64,000 nt of DNA from Elysia crispata (GCA_033675545.1 JAWDGP010006556.1:137501-201500), one strand, 5' to 3'. Numbered from the stretch's first letter, positions 38,401 through 53,072 are shown. Made by a program: numbers and translations. Notes: generated from the sequence alone by a model not told the origin.

Positions 38401-39564
38401 TTCTTTCTTTGTTAATTTCGCTCTCTTTCTTTTCTTTTCTTTTAGGTCTCTCCCTGTGTCCCTTTCGATCACTCGGTTTCTGCCTCTCAATGTACACATG
38501 AATTGTCTTGCCATCTCCGTCCCTCACTATTCCCCGTTTTTCGTTTTCCTCTCTTTTAAAACAAATGAAACATCTCGCATCCTTCGTCTGTCTCTAGTCT
38601 CTCGGTGTATTCTCATTTCAAAGATCTAAGGCACCTTTGCCAGCCCACCTCAACATTTTACGAAAGAAAGATTTAGATTACGCAAGATTATGATGAAGTT
38701 TTTTTTCCCTCCTTGGACAACTCAGAGTTGGATCAATAGTTTGCACAAGAAATTCTATGTTTGCACATTCGTGTAAAAAAAAAAAAAAAACCAAAAACAA
38801 CGAAAAAAAAAAAAAAACGTTCGCAGACACATGCCCTTGTTATAATCTAAATAACATTTAACGTGCCTAGATCATCCATTTTGTCTTACCATTTGCAAAG
38901 TTAATATTCTTTGTTTCTAAGATGGAGCTTGCATTCGTATCTGTCACATTATATATTACTTTTAAAGAAAATATCATTCACATTAAATTATGAAACTTGT
39001 TCCGGTGGAAGGATTCTTATGAAAACATCTTTTCTCATTAAAAAAAAAAAAATAAAACAAAAATCATTTGCCGTTCTCTCTCCGAACGCAAACTTCCTGC
39101 TGGGATACACAAAATGGAACAGTGCCCGGGCAAAATACAAGTGTGTGGTAGATATATTAGATATGCATCTTTTATTATAATTAACCTTTTTTTCTGTTCA
39201 TGGAACTTTAAAACCGATGACCTCTACTTTCAGAGGTATAAGAATTAAAATGTGTTATTATGCGTGTTTATAGAGAGGAATTTGATGAAAAGAACAGTTT
39301 GAAGTACAGTCTATGTAACAAAACGCAAACTGTTATGTACCTCTAGACTATTTCGAAAATGATATCTCTTACAATAAATATATTCGATATGACGCTTTAT
39401 TGACAAAAGAGATGGCTGAGGTGACAATGATTACCAACCGGTAGGTTTTAGGTTACGGCTTAGGAAATACAAGCGACGGCCTCGCTTCACACAGGCGAGC
39501 CATGCTACTTTAGGAAACAATTTTACCCTTGTCCTCAAGGCTTGTCGAATTCGCCCTTCGAGGA

Positions 39565-39572
39565 TGACGTCA
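39565..39572. promoter_or_regulatory. TGACGTCA palindrome in Gαi intron 3
   Basis: A full CRE-type palindrome in the context GGATGACGTCAGGG. It is one of three in this intron. Confidence 0.3.
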
Positions 39573-39854
39573 GGGAATGTTTCTTGCGGAGGAGTGGCCC
39601 CACATTCGTTAATAACCATGTCGCTTCAAGTTTCCATATTACGTGCGTATCGATTTTTTATTCGTCTCTCGGGGAAGGCCTCCAAAGGTCTCAAGACCTA
39701 GATCTACTTAGCCCACAAATCTTGTAGCAGTACGCTTATGGCCAGCGCATCTCTCTCATTATTTTCTTTTTTTAGCCTGTTTTTATTTTTTCTTTTTAAT
39801 TTTGCCTGCCCGCATTTTCTCCTCAGTTCTCACCCACCTGCAACCAAGGGAAAC

Positions 39855-40154
<300 letters not shown>

Positions 40155-41425
40155 AGTATTACATTCCATTCTTTGAGCTCAAATCTCGGGTCCGCTTATT
40201 TAGCATGCCGAGTACTGATTAAAGTTGAGACTCCACAAATTGCCTTAGCTATGCAGGCTTTTTAAATCAACCGTCTGGCACCATGCTGTTAAAACCAGTT
40301 TTTTCCTTATTTTTTTTTATACATTTATATGATTCTTGCAGTCCGTTGTCGTTTGGTTAAGTGAACAAGTGTAAAAAAAAATAGCATTCAAAGCTCCAAT
40401 GTGAGACAAACATCATCTAGAAAAGTGATTATGATCGTACTTAGATAAGGGCTTGGTTCTTCAGCGATCCTCCCCCCCTCCCGTTTGTGAATCTTCACCA
40501 TAGTACTTAAACTATAGACACTGTTATGATTGATGTATGTCCTGCCCTTGTAAACTAAACGTTTGAAATTCTAGTCTCGACGTACTCCGTAACATGTTTA
40601 TGTAATTTTTGTTTTACATTTCTTTTCCCTCTTCTTCATCAGATCTCCACCGAGCGTTTTAAAAAGAGCTTGGTTGGGTGGTGTTTTGTTGATTCCCGTG
40701 TATTTAAGACCAGGTGATATATAATATTGTAATGGAAGAATTAAGATTAGGCAGTCTTGTGGCTACCGCACGATAAATCGGTGGTAACCATGACGTCTTG
40801 AGGCCTGGGACTAGCTCTTCTTTCTTACAATATATTTTTTTTCAACATACACTGAAGCACTCAATTAACCTTGGCAATCCGTTAACAAACTCTATCCGTA
40901 GATCGTTATATTATTATTATGCTTGCAATTAAATGGGATCGCTTTGCTTACCTATGTTTTTTTTTTTTTTTTTTTAATCGTTTCTTCGAATCGTTCTAAT
41001 GATGTATATGAAACGGCTGAGCTGTTATGAGCAGCTATTAGTATAGAATGTAGACAGGAAGAACGCCACTGAAGGAGATGAGATCAATGCAATCATTACC
41101 AATCAGGCAGTAGACTGAGTTTTAAGGGGTATTTCTTGTCGCTTAAGATTGTGATCTTTACTTTTCCGGTGCGTGGTTAGATCGTGCAGGAAAAGGAAAT
41201 TGAACTTTCGAAGTTCGATATTACCACAAGAAGACCGGTCTTTGGTTGTTTTTTTAACGCATGGTTTGAGTAAAACCGCATTACACGGGGAAGTTACTCA
41301 GGCATGTTTGGCTGCACTTTGGTTCAATCATGCGGCTTTTAAATAACATTGCCATGCTTCTCTGTGAAGGATGGGAAGAAAACCAACAACGTCTGAGTTT
41401 TTACAGTATGGTCTAATAGTGAAAT

Positions 41426-41426
<1 letters not shown>

Positions 41427-41482
<56 letters not shown>
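41427..41482. repeat. (AAT)n microsatellite
   Basis: A pure AAT run of about 55 bp in Gαi intron 3. Confidence 0.95.
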
Positions 41483-41484
<2 letters not shown>

Positions 41485-42955
41485 TAAATGAATAAAGCAT
41501 GTCCTCCAGGCTAGCCTCCCAAGTGAACTGCTATTTATTTTATAGGTTTTTATTTTACATCGGTATTTGAAAGCAACTATCCTTTCACATGAATGTTTTA
41601 AAGCGAAAGCTAGTGAGAAAGAGGAGATATACGTCTTCCTTGTGGCTTGCTGTTATCACTAGATCCCCTCACGGAAGTTCACACCTCAGGGAGGCTAATT
41701 TTGTTTTAAAGTATAATTAAATGAGACTAACATTTCTATTAGGTAGCCTGAATGATTCTTGTCGGATACCTCTTATCAAGTTATGATTTTGTTCACCACA
41801 TCATGATTTCTGATTTTATTATGATGCATCTTTGAACCTGTATGAGGTGGATGAAATTGAAAATTTCAGTTGTGCGTAGTGTTACGTTGCAGTAATCATT
41901 GAGTAAATCTATCCAAATGATTAAAAAAAAAATTGTCATTCACTGATTGATCTGTGAGCTAAAGTTATTACAAGACGAGTCGCAGTTAATTTCCTCATTG
42001 TGATTCGACTGTCACTGAAAGCTTTCGCAGAAATCAACATTTAAGCTTGCAGGCCGCTACCGGGGTAAAGGGAGATCATGGCCAGGTCTGCTTCACAACG
42101 TGATGCCTTGATGATCAACACGCGACGTGCCAGATTTCGATCTGGACCCTATTGAATACATTGCAAGATCTGGATCGCAACGTGTTTCTGTTTGTAACCC
42201 TCTTACAACATCTTATCCTCATGCATTTAAGTACAATTCACAAAAGCTGCTGAGATCGCCTCGGGTGTCAGGCTTGGTCAAGACTATCGATTTGTTTAGT
42301 CGTGTGCAAACTCACTACATCGATAACTCGGGTGGCCGTGATTCTAAATTAGTTCGCAGCCATCGGTTTCCGCCTTGCTCAATTAGTATGGTCATGGCTG
42401 TCTTCTAATCAACACGCCCTAATATTTTCAATAATAATCATTGGTCTCAGATCTTTGGCCACGTGATTAGAGACACAAAGAACACCTTCGCCTCTCGTCT
42501 AGGTTTTTATTTTGCTCTCTAGAAGCTCAATGATTCTGGGTTGAAATTTTCCAAGCTAATCCCCGTTATGATCTCACCTAGATCTATCAAATGTCATGTC
42601 TTCCTGCCGACAGATTACGTACATTATGCTATAGTTTTGTTACTTCCAGTTTTAAGAAAACGACCTCGAGGTCCAGAACTCCTTACGTTTATGGTTTACA
42701 GCATTCAACAGCATTTCCTTCTGTCCGTTATCATTTTTATTTGAACTTTGCTGTTTCACCGTTTCTTAAGCTTAAACTGTAGGCAAAGGGAGCAGGGGTG
42801 TTTTCTCTGACCCTTCTTGTTCTTCTGCCTTCTATCTTTTTGACTGTTCTAAATCGATAGTTCGGTCAGGTCAATGAAATTGGTCGTATTCAGTAGGTCG
42901 TCGCCAGACCCCTAGAGCCAATTCTTTTTATCTTTATGGACTCTTCTTTCTCCCT

Positions 42956-42956
<1 letters not shown>

Positions 42957-42989
<33 letters not shown>
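42957..42989. repeat. Short (CT)n tract
   Basis: A CT run of about 32 bp with CCCT flanks. Confidence 0.9.
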
Positions 42990-42993
<4 letters not shown>

Positions 42994-43711
42994 TTACCCT
43001 TCCTATCCTTGTGGCTTTTTTTTCTCTATCACCTCTTTTATATGTTTTTTTTTTTAATGACTTACTGGAATACAATATCGAGCAAAGTTATCAAGCTTTA
43101 TCGCCTTACTTTACCTGTACCATTGATTTCCAACGCATTGCCGGTACGCGTAAGATATTACTAAATTATTCAGTATTGATCAGGAGCCTCTGGTTTACTT
43201 TGGAGAGTTGTCTCATTACGGCAGCTGGAAGTTGATCAAACCCTTTGATAATTTCAATAGTCGATGCACACGGAGCTTGTTTTATTATTATAATTATTTT
43301 TTAATACCTACATTTTTGGTTTGTATATCTGGTATTGCAAAGCCCTCCTCATATTTTCTCCACCACACTGACACCAACATAGGAACTGTATCTCCACTTC
43401 TTTTTCATAAGAACTAATATCAAATATCTTTATCAGAATATTATAATGTGACATTCGTGTCTTGCTAGTGTCACATAATAGATTCTATTCGACTTTATGA
43501 AAGAAGTGCAAGTCCTGCCCCATTGAATGCCTGTCAGAACCGCCTCTCGGCCGCCTCGCTGATATTCAGAGGCCTGTCGCTGTTAGTGACGGTGCACGAG
43601 AACTGTCCTAATGGAGAAAACGGGCACACCATGTACCAGCGGTCTTTTGGAGGACTAGTGGAGAATCTTACTTCTCCGCCGAAATTAGATAGTCATCTAG
43701 CAAAATATATT

Positions 43712-43722
43712 AGAGAGAGAGG

Positions 43723-43811
<89 letters not shown>

Positions 43812-43842
43812 TGAGATAGAGAGAGTGTGTGTGTGTGTGTGT
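43712..43842. repeat. (GA)n-(GT)n compound microsatellite
   Basis: A GA run of about 110 bp with a few GGGA, GCGA and GTGA variants at its ends, then eight or nine GT units. Confidence 0.95.
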
Positions 43843-44285
43843 TAAGAATTGGTAGCGCTCCGACTATCCGAGATGATGAAGCATAATCCTTCCTTGTGGC
43901 CGTTCTTACAGCGGAATCGAAATATGAATCGGATTGAATGGTAGTCACGTGTGCTAGACCTAGGCTGTTGTGCTGTGTCATAAGGCCAGGGAGAGGAAGC
44001 ACTGAGAACAAGAAGCGGTTCTTTGCAATCTGCAAAAGCGCAAACAATAGCGAGATTGTTTTATACTATTTCGTGTTTGCCTTGGACTTCCTGATTTTAA
44101 GACTAGTATTTTTGACAATTCCTGACTAAACGAGAAGCCAAACGCTTTGCCTACGTGTAACATCCAAGTAATAGCCGTCTGCAACAGTATCTCTGGCTAT
44201 TTCTGCCAGTCAAACTAGCCTCCGCCGGCCACAGGGACCAGAAACTGTGTGTGCGGGGGGGTACAGCTCGAGAGAAGATTGCTCC

Positions 44286-44561
44286 CTGCTGATTCTCTTC
44301 TTTGTTATGGCAACTGGATGGGACTGCAAAGAATGAGTTTGTTATTGTTAAGGGCACATTATTGCTTGTTGCTTCAACTGCTGATTCTCTTCTTTGTTAT
44401 GGCAACTGGATGGGACTGCAAAGAATGAGTTTGTTATTGTTAAGGGCACATTATTGCTTGTTGCTTCAACTGCTGATTCTCTTCTTTGTTATGGCAACTG
44501 GATGGGACTGCAAAGAATGAGTTTGTTATTGTTAAGGGCACATTATTGCTTGTTGCTTCAA
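44286..44561. repeat. Perfect 92-bp tandem triplication
   Basis: Three adjacent copies of a 92-bp unit start at 44286, 44378 and 44470. I see no difference between them. The unit starts CTGCTGATTCTCTTC and ends TTGTTGCTTCAA. A partial unit start (CTGCT) follows the third copy at 44562. The unit is ordinary complex sequence, not simple repeat. Confidence 0.95.
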
Positions 44562-47351
44562 CTGCTCGTGCCTTGAAATTTGATTATAGAGCGACACGTT
44601 CAGTGACCCGTCAGAACTGAAGCTATTTCAAAAACTGTTTGCTATGGTAGATATGCAATAGCGGAATATTCACCTTTAAAGGGTAAAGTCGAGACATTTG
44701 TAACGAATCTTTTCATTATAGCCACCAAATAATCGACATTTTCCCCACATACACGAAAAGCATGACTGTACTTTATATTCTAACCATTTAATTATATTTG
44801 CGTACAAACAAAGAGATTTTAATGGGTGTCACCAAATTGCCACAAGCTTTTATTGATGCTTGATGTCGCTATACCCACATTAATCACTAAAATGTTTTAA
44901 TAATTAGTAAGGGTGAGATTAAAAGTTGAATTAGAAATATGATGAGCATACCACTTCTGTTCATGTCATCGTAGTTAAAGAAGCCGGTGAAGCCATAACA
45001 CTGCACAAAGCTATCGCATTTCGACACTGCTATCTCGACTCCTTCGCTCAGTGCACGGTGTATCTATCGATTTCTCTTGTTTCTTTCTGGTTCAGTGTAG
45101 AGTCAGCGTTCTGACCAGTGTGTCCGTTCCTCAGCCGCTCCCACCACCACCATTACCAGTATTACCACAGCTGGCTACTGCTGTACGTCTATGTCTAGGG
45201 CCACTGCTTTCTGTGGTGGCGGCCTGCGGACATTGATTGATCGTGTATGAGATCAATATACTTCATCCAAGCTATGTCCACTCCCGAACGTGTAGGTTTT
45301 TCTCTCCCTGAGACATCTCCCACCGCTTCTTTTTTTAAACCTTACTTAATGCAGGAGATCGTATTCATTTCCATTTCTTTTTTCACAGCGAATCTATTGA
45401 TGTTTTGTCGTTTGATAAACTCTGTTCGCGCTTCTATATTTAAATAGGGTGTATCTTAAAAGCCATTCAGTCTTTGCAATTATACAAGTTAGTCAACTAG
45501 CTTCTACCATCCTGCCCGATACAGACTGTTCCTGATGCTAAATTCAATAAATTTGTTCACACATCACCGATTTGACCCTTGGTATTATTGTATTCTTTGA
45601 ACCAATCTCATGAGTCTACTAATGTTGCATCACGTAGACGCCTAGAGTGAAGAATAATAATTTTGCCACTTGCCAAAACGTTTTGTTAGGGTGTTTGGTT
45701 TGAAAGCACAAAAAATAATATAGCTACGGGTACATAATCTATCATTGCAGACGCCCCGTGTAAACAAAATCGCACGCTGACCCTTCAGAGATGACACCTC
45801 ATCTTCCGGTGCTGTAGCTCGACGGACGGCAGTCACACTGACCCCTTGTTAGTCGGGTTTGGGGCCTTTTAAACAATCCGACTGTATGCTCCGCCCAGGT
45901 TCAGAGCTAGCAATGCTCCAGGCATTTTCTTATGGCACGCCAAAGACGTACAAAGGACTTGCGGCACAAATTAATGAGGGAACTCCTCGCCAGAAGTAAT
46001 ACTAGGCACATTTTATTCCTTTTCCTCAAAATAAGCGCCACTACTCTGTAAGAGTCAACGCGACATGTACTCTCAAGAGGTAGTTTGAAAAACGCACGGC
46101 CCAAGTTGACAGGTAATAGAGCTGTTCCGTTGACAGATATTAATTTGAATAAATCTGTCTTAGTGATGCCTACCTTTGGCAACTCATTTGGGACTATTTA
46201 ACGATTTTGGTTTTTAACCAGAAAAACAAACAAACAAACAAAAAACAAAAACAAAGGAAAACACGGAATCCCTCGAATCTGTTACTGTACAGTGTGAAGG
46301 TTATATTAAAGTTATTTCATTCAGTGACCTTTAACTGTTTTCAGCAGTACTGTTGTCATCGTGTCCCCTTTTTTTCCTCTCCTGTTCACTCATTCTAAAA
46401 TACTTTTCTCCCTCTTCATCTTCCTCTCCTCCTCCCTTTTCTTTTTTTTTTTTTCTTCATCCTCTTCTAAAAAAGTGAAAGATATAAACGAGCCTAGCGC
46501 TTCACACCTTTATTAGAATCTCAGTGACCTTGCGCCTATTGTGGGCAGCGATGACTAAGTGTACAGCTACAGCAGGATTATCGTGTATCATATTAGCGGC
46601 TTTGACTTCTAGGTGTATCAGTAAGGCCTATCTTCCCGCGCATTGTAACAGGATTTTCGTGCAGCACGCGACAAATGAGGCACAATAAGTCATCCTATTA
46701 AGTCGTTGAGACACATCTGTAAGGCCATGAGATTGGTCTCTAGCATTTCCTGCTTAAACCGTGGAAAACACAAATCATAGGTCAAACGTTTTGACGGCAT
46801 GTCCATGTGGAGAGCGCATGGAGTGAAAGACTGAATACGATCTTCGTTGCACAATCGGAAATGGATCATATGTGGAGTATGGTGTATTGAGTCTTGTGTT
46901 CTGTGTGAAATTGTCTTGCAATCCTTGCGCATGCTGGGACGGGGCTCAAATTGTTTTTTATTCCATATAGTTTACCAATATGCCAAACGAAGCTTTGAAA
47001 ATAAGTATGAATCGTGATTGACCGTGGAACAAAAGCTTCGTTTCCTCTGTTTTGTAAATACTATTGGTTAAAGCTCAGGGCCAAGCCAGTCCGCCCACAG
47101 ACTTATCTTGGTAGCAAAAGTCTGGCGAGCCAAGCCACATACTGCTTTGCAGTTCTAAACTTCAACGTCGGTAAAATTCCGCATAATCCGTTACAGTTCC
47201 TTTTCATAAAATAATACCGTGTGCGTCATTTCAAATGTTCTCCTTTTCCTCTAGTTTCTTTTGATTACTTGAAAGCCTTGATAAAATGGGGAAAAAGAAA
47301 GAGAGAGAGAGAGAACAACATAATCCAATTTCCTTTTGTCGATGCCTTATT

Positions 47352-47367
47352 CCCCCCCCCCCCCCCC
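47352..47367. repeat. C16 homopolymer
   Basis: An uninterrupted run of about 16 C within a pyrimidine-rich stretch. Confidence 0.9.
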
Positions 47368-47831
47368 TCTCCTTCTCCCTCCCCTTTTCTCTTAACTTAG
47401 TGGTTCGTTATCTCACACCCCCTTGAATGTAGATTTGTTGGTGGTAGACGTGTACCTCCACTTTTGGTTACCGTTTGTTTCTTTTTTTTTTTTACTGTAT
47501 TCGGTAGTTGATATTAATATGCAGTCGGACAATATCAGCCTCCTTTTGAATGATCCTTTCTTCAAGCAAACAACCCTGAGGTGGCGCCCTCTGTTTACAG
47601 ATCATGGGATCAAATCGAGGCAGATCCTTAACGCTTTGTCACACTCTGTGTTGATCGTATGATGACGCGTCAGTGGGCAAAGTTCTTCCCGTTTGGTAGG
47701 CTTCTTACATCGTGTCCTTCACCATTCGCGTGTGCTTGTGCACAGCAAAATTAATATTAATCGTTTTTGATACGTGTATCTGCCTCTGCCCCTTTTAGGT
47801 TGACAACTTTTGAAGCTTAATTCCGATGTAG

Positions 47832-48090
47832 AGCAGTAGTAGTAGTGGTAGTAGTAGCAGTAGCAGCAGCAGCAGCAGCCACAGCATTAGTAGTAGTAGT
47901 AGTAGTAGTAGTAGCAGAAGTAGTGGTGGTGATGGAGGAGGAGGAGCATCAGCATCAGCAGTGGTGGTTCATGCAGCAGGCACTACTATTGCATTTCTAG
48001 TACTAATAGTAATAAGTATGTTTTCAGAAGCACACTCAGCAGTAGTAGCAAATTAGCTACACATCAACAGCAGTCTCTGTGTTAGTAGCG
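47832..48090. repeat. Degenerate AGY (AGT/AGC) trinucleotide region
   Basis: AGT and AGC units with GGT, GGA and GCA variants. In one frame it reads a Ser-rich then Gly/Ala-rich peptide ending in a short hydrophobic stretch (TTIAFLVLIVISMF), but there is no start codon or acceptor to support a gene. It is best taken as an ageing microsatellite. Confidence 0.75.
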
Positions 48091-49348
48091 GCAGTAGCAG
48101 ATGGACTGAGAAGGAGCGGTGCTGGCTACCGACACTTTGCAGACGGTGTGGCGTGGGACATTTTGTCGCGGGTTCCAACTTTTTGTAGTTTGAATTGGAG
48201 ATTTCGACACCAGCAGACGAGAACATGAGTTACAAAACAAAAACAAGAGCAACTACGTCATTTACAGTCAACAACATGATTAGCAATCTCAGCGCTCAGA
48301 CGTTGTAGGCGTTTATAGCCTGTGGCGTAAGGATCTCATGGTTGATGATTTTCATGAAATAACGGTGCGCCTAACACAGCAGGCCGACCCAAAGTATCAG
48401 GGTTAAATGCAAATCTTGTGACCCAAGTGGTGGGAAATGTATAGTTTCATCTCGTCTGTCCAATTCTTATGTCCTTTAATATTTAAACTTAATATGCCTG
48501 ACGTAAGGATAGCACTCTAGTCTACATGCTACTAAACAATCTAAGTCTCAAAACTGTGTTTCTATTTTAGTCCCAGTGTGATATTATCCGAGTTAATGTT
48601 GTTGATGGATCTTGTCAAAACCGGTTTGTTATGAACCCAAAAAGGTACTGCCCACTGAATATTCTAGTATTTGCAAGTACAATGACATTGGTTATAAATG
48701 CTGTCTATTCGGGAGTAATCATTTCATTTAAAGTGATACTTTGCGGAAGGACAATTATCCCTTGAATGGCGAATAGCTTAAAAGGATTCAAATTTGAAAA
48801 CGGTGTATAGCATTCACTTAGGTGGTGCTTTTCAGTATCTGATGTAACTACGTTAATTGTGGGGTTTTTTGGCTAGTGGTTCGTTTAGCACAAGCCGTGC
48901 TATTGTTCAGTTCGTGTTTCGATGACGACCGGATTCATCAAGCCGGATAGAAAACTATTAATCATAGTGGGTGGAGATTGACTGCTGAGCTTCACAATGT
49001 TGATCATATCTTAAAAACGTTTCTTAGCGCCTTCTGTCCCACCTGGTCCAATTAATATCTTTGTTTGTCTGTTTTGAGTGTTGAACAATGTTAGCATGTC
49101 CACTTTCTCCTTCACTTTGCTTTCCCCTCCTACCATTTTGCCTTAGATGAATATGTTGACATTCTCTTCTATGGCATGTGACGTATTATCTCCAGGTCCT
49201 TTGACCCTCCAGGGTTGTTTTGTTTTTCACAAGGCATGGCAAGGATTCTAAACGTTCTAAAATTGTCCGTGTAGAAGTCACAGCTGGCCCAGTGAGAGGC
49301 TGCGGGGTTTTAAGTTATGACTCTATGGCTTTCGACATCCTGACTGCA

Positions 49349-49356
49349 TGACGTCA
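49349..49356. promoter_or_regulatory. TGACGTCA palindrome in Gαi intron 3
   Basis: A full CRE-type palindrome in the context GCATGACGTCAACG. Another lies 534 bp downstream. Confidence 0.3.
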
Positions 49357-49860
49357 ACGCTTTAGAATTGCCACCACGAATCAGCGGCCGGGCTCTCCTT
49401 ACTACACGGCATTTTTAAGTAATTGGTATTGTTTTGCTCTGACATTATGGGAATGGGAACTGCTGCGAGAATGCTGCCACTCCATGATTGCCAACTAGTA
49501 AGCAACGTATTTATGAAACAGACATGGAATAAAACAAAAATTATTATTTGCGTTCGAAAAAAAAAACCGGTGTTTCGCGCAATCACAGCGTGTAAGTTCA
49601 GATTGAACTCCGTAGGCTTGTTCTGTGTCTAAGTTGAAGCATTAAGGATTAAACGGCATAAAATGTCACTAGATGGATCTTCATATCTTATAATATTATC
49701 AAGGCTTTCGTAGTATCAAACCAGCGTACATGTGTGTGGATTTCATTTCACCGATAGTAATAGTTAGTCGGTGAATAGCTAGGGAAGATTTTGATAAGTA
49801 GAGGTTGAAGAGAGATTTTGTAAGAGGAAGAGGGAATGGGGTGGGGAAAGTCATCACAAC

Positions 49861-49890
49861 TGCGTCACAAACCAGCGCATCCTGACGTCA
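49861..49890. promoter_or_regulatory. TGCGTCA plus TGACGTCA pair
   Basis: A TGCGTCAC variant half-site at 49861 and a full TGACGTCA palindrome at 49883-49890, 22 bases apart start to start. Paired CRE-type sites are common in cAMP-responsive enhancers. No other evidence of enhancer function is visible. Confidence 0.35.
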
Positions 49891-50650
49891 GATTCATCTC
49901 TATAATCTCTCGCCAAGAGCAAACTTGCAACGCTAGGCAAGTGAGCTAGGTGGAAAATTAACCTCTCCACCATCACAGCCATAGCATTAACAACACGCAT
50001 AATAAAAGTACATCATTCTCACCTGCAAATGTTTGTATTTAATTCCGGTGACTAATAGCAAGTGCTTTTTCCTTCTGATTTTATGTCAGAAATTGGGGTA
50101 AACTGTATTTATTCTTTTATAATAGTTTATTGTTCACAGTCCATCAAAAATCTTCTGCAAAATAATTATGTTGCCTTAAGTAAACCAGAGGATTTGCTAA
50201 TCTGGTAAATCCAAAGGTCAATGGCTTATTAATTTGCCAATAAGTATCATGCTCTCTTACTTGGATTGTATTCCTTTGTTCAAACAGAAACACAGGCAGG
50301 CTTAGGGAAATTTGTAGACAACGAATCGGAATTCTTCTTTATATTTATAAACCGGACTTGTTCAAAAATGAAACGGAAAAAAACAACAACACAAAAGCAT
50401 AGGAATTTTTTAAAAGAATTGAGTAGGTTGTTGCTCCGTGTCAATTTTCACAGCAATATTCTTGTACCAAATATTTTTGCATGCGACGGACCGTTGGGAC
50501 TCTATATTTTAAGCGTGCCAATGTGTCATACTTACGGCTGACGTTGTAAAAATTAGATCTTGTCAAAGGTATTTAAAGATATTTAAGAAAGTTTCACAAA
50601 CAGCATTGCGTGTTCCTGTCACTTGGTGCCATTGCCTATCCGGCAATACC

Positions 50651-50651
<1 letters not shown>

Positions 50652-50719
<68 letters not shown>
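50652..50719. repeat. (CT)n microsatellite
   Basis: A perfect CT run of about 68 bp, the first of four within 3.5 kb of Gαi intron 3. Confidence 0.95.
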
Positions 50720-50722
<3 letters not shown>

Positions 50723-51636
50723 CACCCATCACCAGGTAGCTCACGAGGAACCTGTCGGATCGGATTGCCATTTAATCCCTTCTCTCACGCATGAATTTTG
50801 TAGATTCTCACGAATGGACGCCTTTTCTTTAATTTTTTTTAATGTCCATAAGAAAAAAAAAATCTAATACTCTCGCCTTATAAAAAAAAAATGTTTTTCC
50901 TATTTGTTTTTCTGCGCACCCACTAGGCCTCCTCTAATCCAGTGATGGTGCTCACGAGTCTCCCGACGGTGCGAAACATTCAGTCTCGCATGTCCCATGG
51001 ATAGTGCAAGGGAAGGACATCGATGTGATCCCCCCCACAGCGTTTAGTTGGAATATCACAATCCGCCATTTGGGACAGGCTGATAATATATATGCATGTA
51101 GTTGAGAAACAACTGTTTAGCCTATACCTTGGGCCATGATGATGGGGTAATAAAAGCATCCTTTCGCCGTTGATGACCGAGTAGGTTTGCAAAATGTTTT
51201 ATCTATGGAACATTGGGCATGATAAATGAACCATTGCTAATTGTTTCAACAAGAATCGCTCTTATCTAAATGTAACAGCGGTTGAGATTTCAACACAGGC
51301 AATCCAATGTGAGCTGTTAATTTGAGATTACATGTGTATCTAAAAAACTGGGTCCTCGTCAATTAAAAAAAAAAATAAGAATCTTATTACAACACGTTTG
51401 CTGCAGACGACATGGACAGAGTCCGACCTGTGTAAATTAACCCACTCAACCAGCAATAATAGCAGCAACAGCAGGCACATTAACGTGAGCAGAGCATGCA
51501 GTTTCTCATAATAGCTTGCTGAAAGCATGTTCCGAAAAAGAAAAAAAAAAAAAAAAATTAAGGAAATCGCGTAAGTGCAACCGACAATTGCATCATTTTT
51601 ACTCTTTCCTGGGTCCTTGACTCCATCAACAAACAT

Positions 51637-51639
<3 letters not shown>

Positions 51640-51706
<67 letters not shown>
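51640..51706. repeat. (CT)n microsatellite
   Basis: A perfect CT run of about 66 bp, the second of the four. Confidence 0.95.
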
Positions 51707-51708
<2 letters not shown>

Positions 51709-51854
51709 CACCTCTGCCATGACCGGATGTTGTCTTAGCCGTGTTTTTCTGTTTTTCCTGTAATACAAGCACTCCAGCACTCGCGACTTGTCAACAAAGT
51801 CACTTTTAAGATCGATGCCAAGCTTGCGGTATCCGTGAAAATCAGAGTGGGCAG

Positions 51855-51926
<72 letters not shown>

Positions 51927-51946
51927 GTTATTATTATTATTATTAC
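51855..51946. repeat. (TTA)n microsatellite
   Basis: ATT units of about 90 bp with one GTT unit. Diverged AAT and GAT units follow. Confidence 0.95.
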
Positions 51947-53072
51947 TAATAAGAACACCAATGATAATAATAATGTTGATGATGTCGATGATAACGCTTC
52001 TTCATTTCATTCGAAGATAAAGAGTAAACAGCCGATATTTGTTTTCCTTAGAAATGCAAAAAATTGTTGCGCCGTTTCTGTACTAAAATTCTCCATTGGA
52101 GAAAATCGGACCATAGAAGCGTTTTTCGAATATTGTACTTTTTTTCTTTTTAGGGCCCGGATTTCTTTTCTTATTTTTGTCTAGGTTAATAACGTAAATT
52201 TAAAACTGTCCATTTACTTTTATATTGCTCAAGTTCTTATTAGGTGAGTCGAAATGATACAGCGAATTTTTTTGTTTTTTGTTTTGGTTATAAATCATCA
52301 CATTTATGATTGGTGTATATAAGCCTAGTTTGGTTTTCTTGAGAACACCATTGGGGATGGCAGCAAAGAGACCGAAGCTATCATTATATCCACATAGGCC
52401 TCCGTCAGGCAAACCGAGCTTAGTAAACTACGATGATAAGACTACTGCCAATCAACCTGCTTTTAAACTCGTGGCCTGTTTGATGCGACAGATTTGTCCG
52501 AATTGCGCATCCAACACCCAGAAAGTAATGGACGCAGCACGCTCTACCAACGTGAAACTTTCTAATGTGTGACCGTGCTCGTCTGAGCCGGAACCGGTGC
52601 CGGTGGACACATCTGGCAAGATATGTTCACAGCCTACAGGAGAAAATAGACAGTTTTAGAAACAAGCGAAACAGTTGTCACATTAATTTTGGTTAAATTG
52701 AAAAAGAGGGGCAAAATCAGAAGTGGACTCGCTTCTATGAGCTAAGTGAAGGTAGCTATAAATACATTATCAGGATGATACTGGCTCGGTTAGAGATTAA
52801 AAAAAAAAAAAAAAGTTGAGCAAACACACGCACACTCCGACACACACACGAAAGCCTAAGGGCTTGATTTATCGTCTTGCCTCCATGTTATTTATTTTGT
52901 TAATGTATCATTATTTTTAGAACTGCGTTAGGAGAAGATCTTTGCAGTAGTGTCATGTAGATTTGAATGTGCTAGACAAGAGTTAACTATGGATAATCTC
53001 CAGTTTTTCTGCCCGCATCATAACAACTCCGGTTTTATTTATTTAAACATTCCCTTACACCCCCCACCCCCC

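Noticed and set aside
44302-44576. Two similar open frames with a repeated MLWQLDGTAKNEF peptide
   Set aside because: They arise from the 92-bp triplication. The unit length is not a multiple of three and there is no start context or homology.
46690-46932. 80-codon minus-strand frame
   Set aside because: It looks superficially protein-like, but no motif, splice signal or family is recognisable.
52306-52572. 88-codon plus-strand frame containing a CPNC motif
   Set aside because: A single Cys pair in an otherwise random frame within an intron is not enough to call a domain.
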